Positions 50,768-59,925 of a stretch of DNA of 64,000 nucleotides are shown here, in pieces. The number at the start of each line of letters is the position of its first letter. The first letter of the stretch is position 1. The stretch is from positions 62,001-126,000 of the forward strand of contig JAFYOU010000027.1 of NCBI GenBank assembly GCA_017560095.1. The letters are read 5' to 3'. Both the position numbers and the translations under genes were made by a program. The stretch comes from Candidatus Gastranaerophilales bacterium (lineage in GTDB: Bacteria > Cyanobacteriota > Vampirovibrionia > Gastranaerophilales > Gastranaerophilaceae). Below the pieces are notes generated by a model. The model searched no databases, was not told the DNA's origin, and worked only from the letters and a program-made list of their open reading frames with translations.

Positions 50768-50806
50768 TTGTATTTATAGCATTAATACATTTATCGATAA
50801 AAACAT

Positions 50807-50945
50807 AAAAAAAATGTTTGACCATTTTTAAACCTTGTCAAACATTTATAAACACGAGGATATCAAGAGAGAGAGTAAAAATATCTGTTTTATTATCCTC
50901 TATTGTTAAATTTTAATCCGTTATTACATAATTAATTGTTTCGTT
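50807..50945 (-). ncRNA. Candidate small RNA with exposed CU-repeat loop
   Basis: On the minus strand a stem GAGGATA/TATCCTC (50900-50894 with 50862-50856) encloses a loop carrying CUCUCUCUCUU. An 11-bp terminator hairpin follows (AAATGTTTGAC/GTCAAACATTT, 50847-50812), then eight U. A TATAAT (50952-50957) lies upstream with only a weak -35. The layout matches the candidate at 14664-14770 although the sequences differ. Confidence 0.35.
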
Positions 50946-51174
50946 CCTTACATTATAATAAAGTATTTTTTCTTTTAATAATTGCCTTTGTCATTTAAAA
51001 AGTATATACGATTTTAATGTTTTGTTACATTTCAAATTTTAATGTTTTGACGCTCTTATTAACGTTCACTTGCTGTGTAGTTTTGCTTTGAGTTTGGTAT
51101 TGCTCATAAAATAAGCAAAAACTTTTAAAATATGATAAAGTACTTATAGATCAAATTCTATAGAAGGGTGCAAA

Positions 51175-51879
51175 TTGAAAACATTAATTATTATTCCAAC
51201 ATTTAATGAGGAATTAAATATAGAATCTATTGTAAATTCTGTCAATGATATTTTAAAAGGTTGCGATTTTGGTGTTTTGGTTGTTGATGACAATTCTAAA
51301 GACTCTACTGCTAAAATTGTTAAATCTTTGCAAAATAAATATGAAAATCTGTATTTACTTGAGCGTGGCGGAAAATATGGACTTGCAAGTGCTTATATAG
51401 ATGGTTTTAAATATGGTGCTGATTTGGGATATAAAGCTTTTATACAGATGGATGCTGATTTTTCGCATAATCCTGATTATTTGCCAATTATTTTTGAAAA
51501 GCTTCATGATAATGATGTTGTGATTGCTTCTAGAAATATCAAAGGTGGCAAAGTTAAAGGATGGGGTTTATTAAGAAATATAATTTCTAAAGGTGGTTCT
51601 TTGTATTCTAGATTAATTTTAGGGTGCCCAATTAAAGATTTAACGGGTGGATATAATGGCTGGAGATTAGATATATTAAATAAAATTGGCTTGAATAATA
51701 TTATATCCAAAGGATACGCTTTTCAAATTGAAATGAAATATAGGGCTTATGTTCAAGGTGCGCAAATTGCCGAATTTCCAATAGTTTTTGAAGATAGAAA
51801 ATTTGGAAAATCAAAAATGAACAAAAGGATATTTTTTGAAGCGCTTTTAAATGTTGTCAAAATTAAATTTATTGCTTAA
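51175..51879 (+). CDS. Polyprenyl-phosphate sugar synthase-like GT2 (Dpm1 family)
   Basis: A 234-aa GT2 glycosyltransferase of the dolichyl/polyprenyl-phosphate mannose synthase type. Motifs are IIPTFNEELNIE (residues 5-16), VVDDNSKDST, the DxD region QMDADFSHNPDYLP, LLRNIISKGGSLYSR, DLTGGYNGWR and YAFQIEMKYRA. It lacks the C-terminal membrane domain of longer members. It makes a lipid-linked sugar donor for extracytoplasmic transferases. The TTG start is supported by AAGGGTG 5 nt upstream and by the conserved MKT-LIIIPTFNE opening. The 3' end overlaps the convergent methyltransferase gene by 33 nt. Confidence 0.85.
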   Translation: MKTLIIIPTFNEELNIESIVNSVNDILKGCDFGVLVVDDNSKDSTAKIVKSLQNKYENLYLLERGGKYGLASAYIDGFKYGADLGYKAFIQMDADFSHNPDYLPIIFEKLHDNDVVIASRNIKGGKVKGWGLLRNIISKGGSLYSRLILGCPIKDLTGGYNGWRLDILNKIGLNNIISKGYAFQIEMKYRAYVQGAQIAEFPIVFEDRKFGKSKMNKRIFFEALLNVVKIKFIA

Positions 51880-52674
51880 GATTTTTTGTTTTAAGTATGT
51901 CATCATACCTATTTCTTGTTTGGGTTTTTGATAAATGAGAGGCATATTGTTATAAGGATGCTGAAAACCAACTTTAATTAATGCGCCGTGGTAATCGCGA
52001 CAATCAAATTGGTCAACACATAGTATTCCACCTGGTTTTAAAATTTTGAATGCATTTTCAAAAAATTTTACTCTATCGTCACTAGACATATGATACAAAA
52101 CCATTCTGCATAAAATTGCGTCTTGGGAATTTTCTTTAAAATATTTATTTAAATCAATTAAATCACCACATATAAATGAGCAATTCTTAAATGTATCTTT
52201 TTTCTTTTTGTATTCGTGAAACTTTGGATTAATTAATTCAAAGTTTTGATTAAATCTTTTTTTTAATTCTTTAGTGTATGGTGTTGCTGGTCTTTTATTT
52301 GGTATTTTGCATTCAATTTCGAGCATTGGTCTTTCATATTCATCAAGCATATATGTACCTTTTTCTGCTTCGTATATTGCTTTTTGGGATATATCAATTC
52401 CGACAATATTTGGCTTGTGTTTTAAATCTTCAAGAGCCATAGCATAACTGTATACCTCCTCTCCAAACGAACAGCCTGCACTTATTATATTAAGTGGAGC
52501 ATTGTTGTGAAGTTTTTTTAAAAAATTTACTATATATTCATCGCTATCATTATATCTAAAAAAATGCGAAGTATGGATTAAAGCACCAGAATTGCTTCGT
52601 GCGCTTTTTTCAATATTGTTTCTATGAATTGCTTTGAATTTTTGAGGATAATAGCTTATTCTATTAATTTGCAT
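51847..52674 (-). CDS. CheR-like SAM-dependent methyltransferase
   Basis: A 275-aa methyltransferase whose core resembles CheR. It has IISAGCSFGEEVYSYAMAL (SAM motif I and the GEExYS signature, about 59-77), IVGIDISQKAIYEAEKG, AILCRMVLYHMSSDD (in place of the CheR C-R-N-V-L-I-Y-F) and ILKPGGILCVDQFD. The CheR N-terminal helical domain is missing. Instead the first 30 residues are basic and contain QKFKAIHRN, a variant of the F-K-G/F-T-S motif. No chemotaxis genes are nearby, so receptor methylation is unlikely. The target is unknown. Its ribosome site lies in a hairpin after valS. Confidence 0.75.
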   Translation of the reverse strand: MQINRISYYPQKFKAIHRNNIEKSARSNSGALIHTSHFFRYNDSDEYIVNFLKKLHNNAPLNIISAGCSFGEEVYSYAMALEDLKHKPNIVGIDISQKAIYEAEKGTYMLDEYERPMLEIECKIPNKRPATPYTKELKKRFNQNFELINPKFHEYKKKKDTFKNCSFICGDLIDLNKYFKENSQDAILCRMVLYHMSSDDRVKFFENAFKILKPGGILCVDQFDCRDYHGALIKVGFQHPYNNMPLIYQKPKQEIGMMTYLKQKILSNKFNFDNI

Positions 52675-52682
52675 ATATACTT

Positions 52683-52721
52683 AAAACCCTCCAAAGTATT
52701 TTTTTTGCTCTGGAGGGTTTT
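52683..52721. terminator. valS terminator hairpin that also buries a ribosome binding site
   Basis: An 11-bp stem AAAACCCTCCA/TGGAGGGTTTT with a 17-nt loop. On the minus strand, downstream of valS, the 3' arm contains GGAGGG, the only Shine-Dalgarno of the next gene (12 nt before its ATG), with just four U after the stem. On the plus strand it is followed by seven T and looks like a full terminator. Confidence 0.6.
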
Positions 52722-52728
52722 AATTTTT

Positions 52729-55335
52729 TTATGATAATTTTTTAATCGTTTCTTTAATTAAATTGATTTCAGCAAGCAGCTCGTCTTTTCTATCTTTTGC
52801 TTTTTGAACAACATCTGCTGGAGCACTTGAGACAAATTTTTCGTTGTTTAATCTGCCATCAATTGATTTTAGTTCAATTTCAAGTTTATCGATTTTCTTT
52901 TGTTGACGAGCAATTTCTTGTTCTAAATCAATCAAATCAGCCAATGGAACTGTGATTTTTGTATCTCCAACTGTGCAATATGCACTTTTTTCAGCATTTG
53001 CGTTTTTTTCGAATTTAACAGACTCAACTTTAGCTAATCGATTTAAATAAGGAATAATTTGAGAATATAATTCTTCGTTTTTGTCGATTATGATATCGAT
53101 TTTAGAACCTAACGGAACATTGAATTCTGCTCTTAAATTTCTAAGGGCTTTAATTGTTTCAAAAACAATTTCCATTTTTTCTGAGTCTGCACTGAAACAT
53201 AATTTTTCGTCATATTTTGGATAAATTGTATTTAAAATGCCGATTGTATCTTTTGAAATTGGCATTTTTTGCCAAATTGCCTCAGTGATATGTGGCATAA
53301 TTGGATGAAGCAATCTTAAATATTGGTCTAATATGCAAACCAAAACTGCTTCATTTTTTTCGATTTTTGATAATTCAATATACCAATCACAATATTTATT
53401 CCAGAAGAAATCATATAAAATTGATGCAACTTCACCAATTCTATAATTTTCTAAGTTTTCATTAACAACTTTAACAACTTCATTTAATTCATTTAAAATC
53501 CATTTATCGGCAATTGATAAATTATTTAAATCTAGTTTTAATTCATTAGCTGTTTTTGTAAGATTCATTAAAACAAATCTTGAAGCGTTCCAAATTTTAT
53601 TTGCAAAGTTTCTTCCAAATTCAAATTTTTCATCACTGATTTTAATATCTTGTCCGCCGTAAGTACATAAGTGAGTCAAAGTAAATCTTAAGGCGTCACA
53701 ACCATATTTTTCAATTAAATCAACAGGATCAATTGTATTGCCTTTAGATTTAGACATTTTTTGACCATGTTCGTCTCTTATAAGCCCATGTATATAAACT
53801 GTCGAAAATGGTGGTTGTTTAGTAAATTCGAGGCCCATTGTTATCATTCTTGCAACCCAGAAGAAAATAATATCAAAACCAGTTACAAGAGTATTTGTTG
53901 GATAGAATTTTTTATAATCTGGATGGTTTGTATCTGGCCAACCCATTGTTTCAAATGGCCATAAACCAGATGAAAACCAAGTATCTAATACATCTGTTTC
54001 TTGAGTGTAATTAGCAGGATCCGGATTTTCAAGAGCTACAACCATTTCACCTGTTTGATTATGATAATAAGCAGGAATTTGATGACCCCACCAAAGTTGA
54101 CGAGAAATACACCAGTCACGAATGTTTTCCATCCACATTAAGTAATTTTTCTCCCAGCGTTGAGGAATGAATTTAATTGAGCCATTTTTAACAGCCTCAA
54201 TAGCAGGTTTTGCAAGAGGTTCCATTTTAACAAACCATTGCTGAGATAAAAGTGGTTCAATTGTTGTAGAACATCTTTGGCATTTTCCAACATTATGAAC
54301 ATGTTTTTGGATTCTTAATAAAGCTCCATTTTTTTCTAGCATTTCAACGGTCATTTCACGAGCTTTTTCGCGTGTCATACCTTGAATTGGCGGTGGTACA
54401 AATTCATTTGCAATCATACAGCCTTTTTCGTCAATTACTTTGATTTGTGGAAGGTTATGACGAATTCCTACTTCAAAATCATTTGGATCATGCGCTGGTG
54501 TAATTTTTAGAGCACCTGTTCCAAATGATTTATCAACATAATCATCAGCTATAATTGGGATAGTTCTACCCGTTAAAGGCATTACAACATTTTTTCCAAT
54601 AAGTTCTTTATATTTATAATCGTTTGGATTTACTGCAATTGCAACGTCACCAAACATAGTTTCGGGACGGGTTGTAGCAATAACAATTGCGCCCATTTCA
54701 TCTTTTAATGGATATGAAATTTCCCATAAATGTCCATCTTCTGTATCATAATTTGTTTCAACATCAGAAATTGCACTTTGGCAACGAGGACACCAATTTA
54801 CAATGTAATTTCCTTTATAAATTAAACCTTTATTGTATAAATCGACAAATACTTTTTTAACAGCATTAGAACAACCTTCATCAAGAGTGAATCTTTTTCT
54901 TGATAAATCAAAACTTGCACCTAATAATTTAAATTGTTCAAGAATTCTGTTTTTGTGTTCTTCTGCCCATTGCCAAGTTGTTGCAAGAAATTTTTCCCTT
55001 CCAAGATCATGTCTGGTTAGTCCTTCTTTTGCTAGGTTTTTTTCAATTACGTTTTGCGTAGCAATACCAGCGTGGTCGCACCCTGGCATCCATAAAACTT
55101 CTTTTTGAAGCATTCTATTATATCTAACCAAAATATCTTGCAAAGTTCCATCTAATGCATGACCCATATGTAGTACACCTGTTACATTTGGAGGCGGAAT
55201 TACAATTGAATATGGATCTTTGTTTGAAGTTGCATCAGCCTTAAAACAATTATTTTCTTCCCAAAATTTGTATGTCTCGTTTTCGATCTCACAAGCAACG
55301 TATGTTGTTGCAAGTTCTTGGTTGGTATTAGTCAT
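52729..55335 (-). CDS. valS: Valyl-tRNA synthetase
   Basis: A class I aminoacyl-tRNA synthetase of 868 aa. The HIGH motif is H56-M-G-H59 in PPPNVTGVLHMGHAL, and the KMSKS motif is in GQKMSKSKGNTIDP (about 520-530). Between them lies the editing domain (ATTRPETMFGDVA). The C-terminal coiled-coil tRNA arm (LEQEIARQQKKIDKLEIELK begins it) is typical of ValRS and absent from IleRS. A cysteine pair with WCPRCQ and CQRC suggests a zinc site. The length is standard and the gene is intact. It has no clear operon partner except possible read-through into the CheR-like gene. Confidence 0.97.
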   Translation of the reverse strand: MTNTNQELATTYVACEIENETYKFWEENNCFKADATSNKDPYSIVIPPPNVTGVLHMGHALDGTLQDILVRYNRMLQKEVLWMPGCDHAGIATQNVIEKNLAKEGLTRHDLGREKFLATTWQWAEEHKNRILEQFKLLGASFDLSRKRFTLDEGCSNAVKKVFVDLYNKGLIYKGNYIVNWCPRCQSAISDVETNYDTEDGHLWEISYPLKDEMGAIVIATTRPETMFGDVAIAVNPNDYKYKELIGKNVVMPLTGRTIPIIADDYVDKSFGTGALKITPAHDPNDFEVGIRHNLPQIKVIDEKGCMIANEFVPPPIQGMTREKAREMTVEMLEKNGALLRIQKHVHNVGKCQRCSTTIEPLLSQQWFVKMEPLAKPAIEAVKNGSIKFIPQRWEKNYLMWMENIRDWCISRQLWWGHQIPAYYHNQTGEMVVALENPDPANYTQETDVLDTWFSSGLWPFETMGWPDTNHPDYKKFYPTNTLVTGFDIIFFWVARMITMGLEFTKQPPFSTVYIHGLIRDEHGQKMSKSKGNTIDPVDLIEKYGCDALRFTLTHLCTYGGQDIKISDEKFEFGRNFANKIWNASRFVLMNLTKTANELKLDLNNLSIADKWILNELNEVVKVVNENLENYRIGEVASILYDFFWNKYCDWYIELSKIEKNEAVLVCILDQYLRLLHPIMPHITEAIWQKMPISKDTIGILNTIYPKYDEKLCFSADSEKMEIVFETIKALRNLRAEFNVPLGSKIDIIIDKNEELYSQIIPYLNRLAKVESVKFEKNANAEKSAYCTVGDTKITVPLADLIDLEQEIARQQKKIDKLEIELKSIDGRLNNEKFVSSAPADVVQKAKDRKDELLAEINLIKETIKKLS

Positions 55336-55435
55336 TTTATTTCCTCATAAATTGTGTTTATAAACTTAATCTATCACAAAAGTATTAGCCAATAAAGTTA
55401 TTATTATTCAATTTATTATTATATAAAATTTTTAA

Positions 55436-56884
55436 ATGCGATTATTATGTCTAATTTTAGTAATATTTATTTTGAACATATCTTTAGTGAATGCTAAAGA
55501 GATGCTTTTTGATTCGCCAATTGATTTAATTCATAAAAAAGAATGTTCTTTGGATGAATTTTGTAAAGAATTTATCGAAGATATAGATATAGAAAAATTC
55601 ATTAAGAAAGAAATTGAAGCTGACTATGTTGTTGTTAGTTTAGATGAGTGTCTAGATGTAGCAATTAAAAATAATTTTAATATTCAAATAGCAGATAAGG
55701 TTTATTTTAGTTCAAAATTTGAATATCAAAATTCATTGTCTAAATTTCTTCCAATGTTAAATACTACAAGTTATATTGCTGATTATAGTGGTCAAATTCT
55801 TGTAGGTGGGGTATTGAGAGATAATTTTCATGAGACAGCAATTTCTGTTAATTTATCTGCTCAACATGAATTAACTCAAGGTGGTAAACAGATATTTGAG
55901 GCAAAAGCTAAAAAATATTTTTCTAAATCAAGAAAACATGAGCTTACTTTTAAAAGAAGCGAAGTTGTGTTTTTAACAACAAAATATTATTTTGAAATGT
56001 TGCTAGCTAAAATATATATTGAAATTTATTTAAGAAATTTAATTGAACGCAATGCACAACTTGCTTTAGCAAAAAATCTTGCAAAATCGGGGTTTGGTAC
56101 TAAATTTGATGTAATTCGTTCTCAAAATGCTTCTGCTGCAGCTAGGGTTAATTTATTAACTGCTTTAAATAATTTTAGATTAAGTCAGTCTCGACTTGCA
56201 GATTTAATGGGGATAGATGTTAATACCGCATTGATGCCTTTTGAAGACGAAATTATTCCAATGGATTTAATAGATGAAAATAAAGATGTAGATATCTTTT
56301 TTGATTTAGCATTACAAAATCGTGAGGATTTAAAAAGTTATAAAAACCTGATTTCATATCAAAAACAATTAAAAAATGTTTATTTGACAGATTTTGTTCC
56401 AAAGCCTATTATTTATTTTCAACAACAATTTCAAGGCACAATAGATACATCTGTTAGGCCTAACTATATTGTTACTGGTTTGTTAAATTGGGAGCCAGGA
56501 GATAACTTATTTTGGGGAACATATACCAAAATTAAAGCCCAAAAAGAAAAAATCAAAGCAACAATATTGGAATATGAAAACAAATATAGAAAAATAAAAC
56601 AAGAAATAATTAATGCTCGCACTGCCTCTATTTTCAATCAGAAACAAATGAAAATTAATAAGGATAGACTTGAATTCTCAAAAGAAAGTATTAAACTTGC
56701 AATGCTTCGATTTGATAATGGTCGAGGAATTTTATTGGATGTTATCCAAGCGCAAAGTGAAGCAACTTTGGCTCGTGTTGAATATGCTTCTTCTATTGCA
56801 AAATATAATATATCTCAAGCTGAACTTTTGTTCAGTTGTGGAACTATTGATAAGGAATGGATTGCAAAAAATTATAGACCATAA
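55436..56884 (+). CDS. TolC-family outer membrane channel protein
   Basis: A 482-aa outer membrane factor. The N-terminus is a signal peptide (MRLLCLILVIFILNISLVNA, cleaved before KE). After a 40-residue spacer come two OEP repeats, each opening VSLDECLDVAIKNNFNIQIA- or LFFDLALQNREDL-like helices. The characteristic turn is LAKSGFGTKFDVIRSQNASA in the first half, and the second half mirrors it with AMLRFDNGRGILLDVIQAQS. TolC trimers connect inner-membrane exporters to the outside. No transporter or adaptor gene is adjacent, so the partner is unknown. A TATAAA lies 8 nt before the ATG and no Shine-Dalgarno is visible. Confidence 0.87.
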   Translation: MRLLCLILVIFILNISLVNAKEMLFDSPIDLIHKKECSLDEFCKEFIEDIDIEKFIKKEIEADYVVVSLDECLDVAIKNNFNIQIADKVYFSSKFEYQNSLSKFLPMLNTTSYIADYSGQILVGGVLRDNFHETAISVNLSAQHELTQGGKQIFEAKAKKYFSKSRKHELTFKRSEVVFLTTKYYFEMLLAKIYIEIYLRNLIERNAQLALAKNLAKSGFGTKFDVIRSQNASAAARVNLLTALNNFRLSQSRLADLMGIDVNTALMPFEDEIIPMDLIDENKDVDIFFDLALQNREDLKSYKNLISYQKQLKNVYLTDFVPKPIIYFQQQFQGTIDTSVRPNYIVTGLLNWEPGDNLFWGTYTKIKAQKEKIKATILEYENKYRKIKQEIINARTASIFNQKQMKINKDRLEFSKESIKLAMLRFDNGRGILLDVIQAQSEATLARVEYASSIAKYNISQAELLFSCGTIDKEWIAKNYRP

Positions 56885-56965
56885 AAATCATTCTTTTAGT
56901 CAGCTTGTAAAAATAATTATTTTTTCTTATACTTTATTTTGTTATTTGAATTAAGGAGATAATTA

Positions 56966-57145
56966 ATGAAAGTTGTTATTGAAGATGGTTGCATCGGATG
57001 TGGCGCATGTGAATCATTCTGCTCAGATGTATTTAAAGTAGAAGACGTTTGTACAGTTGATGAAACAAAAGTTGCTGGTAACGAAGATTGCGTTAAAGAT
57101 GCTGCTGAAGCTTGTCCTGTTAGCGTAATTAACATTCAAGAATAG
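56966..57145 (+). CDS. Single-cluster 4Fe-4S ferredoxin
   Basis: A 59-aa protein with C9-I-G-C12-G-A-C15 and a C-terminal ACP as the fourth ligand, the Thermotoga-type 60-residue monocluster ferredoxin. Two more cysteines (C19 after ESF, and one in EDCVKDAAE) sit where that type has its disulfide. It is very acidic, as expected for a small electron carrier. AAGGAG precedes the ATG by about 7 nt and a terminator follows 12 nt after the stop, so it is a complete single-gene unit. Confidence 0.93.
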   Translation: MKVVIEDGCIGCGACESFCSDVFKVEDVCTVDETKVAGNEDCVKDAAEACPVSVINIQE

Positions 57146-57157
57146 TTTAATTTTAAT

Positions 57158-57189
57158 AAAAAATGCACCTAAGTATAGGTGCATTTTTT
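57158..57189. terminator. Bidirectional terminator after the ferredoxin gene
   Basis: A 14-bp stem AAAAAATGCACCTA/TAGGTGCATTTTTT with a 4-nt loop between the ferredoxin gene (+) and the convergent 389-aa gene (-), whose stop codon overlaps its edge. Confidence 0.85.
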
Positions 57190-58357
57190 ATATTTGTGCT
57201 TTATCTTCTTTTATTTTTCTATCAATTGTTTTTACGCTTTGTGAAACTACTTGGCCAACACCAAAACCTGCTGCTAATGCTTTAACGCCGTTTAATGCTG
57301 GGAAGAAGGTACCAATCACAGGCATAAATAAAGTTGGTAATAGTGGAATTCCAAGATTGAACATTAAATCTTTCTTTTCTTCTTTTGTATCACAATTTGC
57401 AACGGCTAAACCAAAGCCAATAGTTGGTATGCCTACTGTAATGACATCCGTTGGAGCACATCCATAGTTGATATCTCTAAGTTTTGCTATTAGAGTTGTT
57501 TGTTGAAGTTTGTGATATTTTTCAATAAGTTCCTTTAATTTTGTTAAGTCTTTGTCGCTATAATTATCTAATTTAGATATATCAATAAAATTTGCACATT
57601 CAGTTACTTTAGCACTAATTTTATTGTCTGCAATTGGCGAGGTTAAAGTTTCAAAAAGATTTTTAGCAGTGTGCTCTTTGCCACTAAATAAATTCTTTTT
57701 GCTTGTGATTCTATCTTGTTTTGCAATTGTCTCAATAGCTTCATTTATATTTTTAAAGACATCATCATAGTTTTTTAAATTTAGCTCATTAATATCAATA
57801 TCTTGTTTTTTGCATTCTAATAAAATTGCACCTTGTAAATTTTCGAATGGTTTTCTAACTGATTTGAAGACATTATTTCTGTACCAATCAGTTAAGGCAT
57901 CACCACCTTTTTTGATGCATTTAAGAGGGCCTTTGTCGCTTAACCAATTTGCGAATCTATCCCATGCGTCATCTTTTAAGTTGGTAAAATTAACACAGCC
58001 GTTGCAGAATTTATGCCAAAAGGAATCGAGTTTTACTTTATCAACTCCTGGGATTTTCATATTTTTAATATTCGGAAGATTGATTTTACTTAAATCAATA
58101 TGCATTTTTTTGCCACTAATTGCATAGGCAATTGCACTTAAGGCAGTTAAACCAACAGATCCTGCAATGAGCCATTTTTTTTTCTTTTTTTTGTTTTCTT
58201 TTTCAGGGTCATTGTAATATTGAACTTTTTCAAAACTATCACTTTTATTTAAGTTTTGAATATAGGTCCTATTGGGCAAACCGATGCTATTCGACATTTT
58301 TTGATACATTTGTCGATTAGAATTAATTGCCGTATTTGTACTGGTCAACCCTTGCAT
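57188..58357 (-). CDS. Hypothetical membrane protein, 389 aa
   Basis: Unrecognised. A polar N-terminal region of about 55 residues is followed by a basic run of Lys and one hydrophobic helix (WLIAGSVGLTALSAIAYAI, about 63-81). A long mainly helical domain comes next, with C-terminal hydrophobic segments (LMFNLGIPLLPTLFMPVIG, then NGVKALAAGFGVGQVV, about 325-375). Two or three spans are likely, with a domain of about 240 residues between. No signal peptide. It is separated by 31 nt from the upstream exported protein and could be co-transcribed with it. Confidence 0.65.
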   Translation of the reverse strand: MQGLTSTNTAINSNRQMYQKMSNSIGLPNRTYIQNLNKSDSFEKVQYYNDPEKENKKKKKKWLIAGSVGLTALSAIAYAISGKKMHIDLSKINLPNIKNMKIPGVDKVKLDSFWHKFCNGCVNFTNLKDDAWDRFANWLSDKGPLKCIKKGGDALTDWYRNNVFKSVRKPFENLQGAILLECKKQDIDINELNLKNYDDVFKNINEAIETIAKQDRITSKKNLFSGKEHTAKNLFETLTSPIADNKISAKVTECANFIDISKLDNYSDKDLTKLKELIEKYHKLQQTTLIAKLRDINYGCAPTDVITVGIPTIGFGLAVANCDTKEEKKDLMFNLGIPLLPTLFMPVIGTFFPALNGVKALAAGFGVGQVVSQSVKTIDRKIKEDKAQI

Positions 58358-58388
58358 ACTTATATAAAAACAAAATTAAGAAAAAAAT

Positions 58389-59516
58389 TTACCCCTTTTT
58401 AATTTTTTTTCTATTTTCTTTTTGTTTTGCAATTTCTTTTAAATCTGATTTTGCGTTATCAATCGAAAGTTTTGCTAATGGTTTTTTTGTTTTTCTGTCG
58501 TAAAAAATCAGCCAATGTTTTGCTTTTTTGTCATTAATATTGAAGGTTAGTTTACCGACAACTCTCTCACCCGGATTTATTGTTTTAAACCAAAGCGAAG
58601 TATCACCAAATGGGCTTGGAAAATAAACTTCATGTGTGTTTGAGCCTAATGCTATATCAAAAGTTGAAAATGCATAATTTGTATAATTGTCAATTCCTAA
58701 TGATAGTGTAATTGTGTTTTCAACCCCAAATGGATCTTTTTCAAGTGAAATTGAATTTATTCTTACATTTAGTCCATCCAAAAAAAGTTCTTCTTGGCGA
58801 AATGCGTCTTTTGCAAATACGGGCATATCAATGGATGAGTCGACTTTGATTTTTAATTCATCACCAGGTTTTATCATAAAACCATTGCCTTTTTTAATTA
58901 TTGCTGCAGTTAAACCAACAACACCGCCAACCGCCGCTCCGCCAGCCAATGTGTAGCCATTTGATGCTACTGCTGCACCTAGACCAAGTGTGTTTAGTGC
59001 AAATAGCCCTCCTGCAACTCCACCTAAAATCGTATATCCTGCGTGTCTTCCAATTGCTTTTGCTGTACCTTTTGCCAGATTTTCCTTTGTTGATAGACTT
59101 GCCTGTATTGGTATTTCTCTTCCATCTGGAGTTACCATATAGTCAAAGTTTACATTTATATAGCCATCACGGCCCATGTTTTTTGCTTCTTGGATATATT
59201 CAACCATACCATGCACGATGGTTCCCGTTGGTATTATTATCCCTTTATCGGTTTCCACATCTGTTGTAACTTCTGCAAAAAATTCATCTCCTTCGACTGT
59301 GTAGCCAGAACTTAGAACTTGCGAAACGGTTAAATTGATAATATCTTTGTGGTCGAGTTTTTCGATTTCACCTGTAAAAATTTTACTATCAAGCTCCTCT
59401 TGAACTTGTTCATTCTTTTGAATGTGACCCGACATTGGTGTGGCAAAAGTAAGATTCGATGATAATATCGAAGCCAATATTATGTTTGATAAAATTTTTT
59501 TAAAATCTTTCCCCAT
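58389..59516 (-). CDS. Exported protein with glycine-zipper segment
   Basis: A 375-aa protein with a signal peptide (MGKDFKKILSNIILASILSS..., cleavage near TFA-TP). A first domain (about 50-135) has ILSSGYTVEGDEFFAEV and IIPTGTIVHGMVEYI, resembling TraB/TrbI-like or VirB10-type beta segments. A Gly/Ala-rich hydrophobic glycine zipper follows (GYTILGGVAGGLFALNTLGL and LAGGAAVGGVVGLTAAII, about 145-195), then a beta-rich C-terminal domain (about 200-350). A periplasmic or outer-membrane-associated role is likely. No conjugation genes are present, so the VirB10 resemblance is weak. Confidence 0.65.
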   Translation of the reverse strand: MGKDFKKILSNIILASILSSNLTFATPMSGHIQKNEQVQEELDSKIFTGEIEKLDHKDIINLTVSQVLSSGYTVEGDEFFAEVTTDVETDKGIIIPTGTIVHGMVEYIQEAKNMGRDGYINVNFDYMVTPDGREIPIQASLSTKENLAKGTAKAIGRHAGYTILGGVAGGLFALNTLGLGAAVASNGYTLAGGAAVGGVVGLTAAIIKKGNGFMIKPGDELKIKVDSSIDMPVFAKDAFRQEELFLDGLNVRINSISLEKDPFGVENTITLSLGIDNYTNYAFSTFDIALGSNTHEVYFPSPFGDTSLWFKTINPGERVVGKLTFNINDKKAKHWLIFYDRKTKKPLAKLSIDNAKSDLKEIAKQKENRKKIKKG

Positions 59517-59615
59517 AGTATATTATTATTTTATTATATTTTTATTTTAAATAAAACATTTTGAAAAAAATTAATATTTTTAATCTATAATTTAATAAAA
59601 ACAAAGGAGTATTGT

Positions 59616-59924
59616 ATGACAAACTGTATTTTTTGCAAAATAAGAGATGGTGAAATTCCTTCTAAATTTGTTTATGAAGATGATTATTGCTTTGCAATTA
59701 ATGATATTAATCCAAAAGCAAAAAAGCATATTTTAGTCATTCCTAAAGCACATGTTGAGTCATTGAATCATGTGGAAGATAGCTTATTAATAGCTAATTT
59801 GTTTGAAGCTATTAAAAAAATTAATAAACAAGAGAATATAACTCACTTTAAAACTCATATAAATACCGGCGCATCAGCTGGTCAAGAGGTAATGCATTTA
59901 CATATACATATTTTGGCTAATTAA
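59616..59924 (+). CDS. HIT-family nucleotide hydrolase
   Basis: A 102-aa histidine-triad protein of the Hint/PKCI type, which hydrolyses nucleoside phosphoramidates or dinucleotides. The N-terminus CIFCKIRDGEIPSKFVYED is characteristic, PKAKKHILVIPKAH is in the middle, and the catalytic triad HLHIHIL is at the end (about 95-101). It is about 10 residues shorter than usual at the C-terminus. AAGGAG precedes the ATG. It is followed after 1 nt by the 5-FTHF cyclo-ligase gene. Confidence 0.93.
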   Translation: MTNCIFCKIRDGEIPSKFVYEDDYCFAINDINPKAKKHILVIPKAHVESLNHVEDSLLIANLFEAIKKINKQENITHFKTHINTGASAGQEVMHLHIHILAN

Positions 59925-59925
59925 T

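Larger units (their letters stand above)
50708..51174. other. Gene-free gap with operon terminator and a minus-strand RNA candidate
   Basis: No ORF with a ribosome site is visible in 467 nt. It holds the terminator of the glycan operon (50736-50767), a second hairpin oriented as a minus-strand terminator (50807-50847) and a purine/pyrimidine tract in a stem (50856-50900). The right part (50950-51170) is AT-rich, with a possible TTGCCT-16-TATATA plus-strand promoter near 50983-51010. Confidence 0.55.

Noticed and set aside
51847..52674. Chemotaxis receptor methyltransferase CheR
   Set aside because: The N-terminal CheR domain is missing, the R-N-V-x-x-Y-F motif is altered, and there are no chemotaxis genes nearby.
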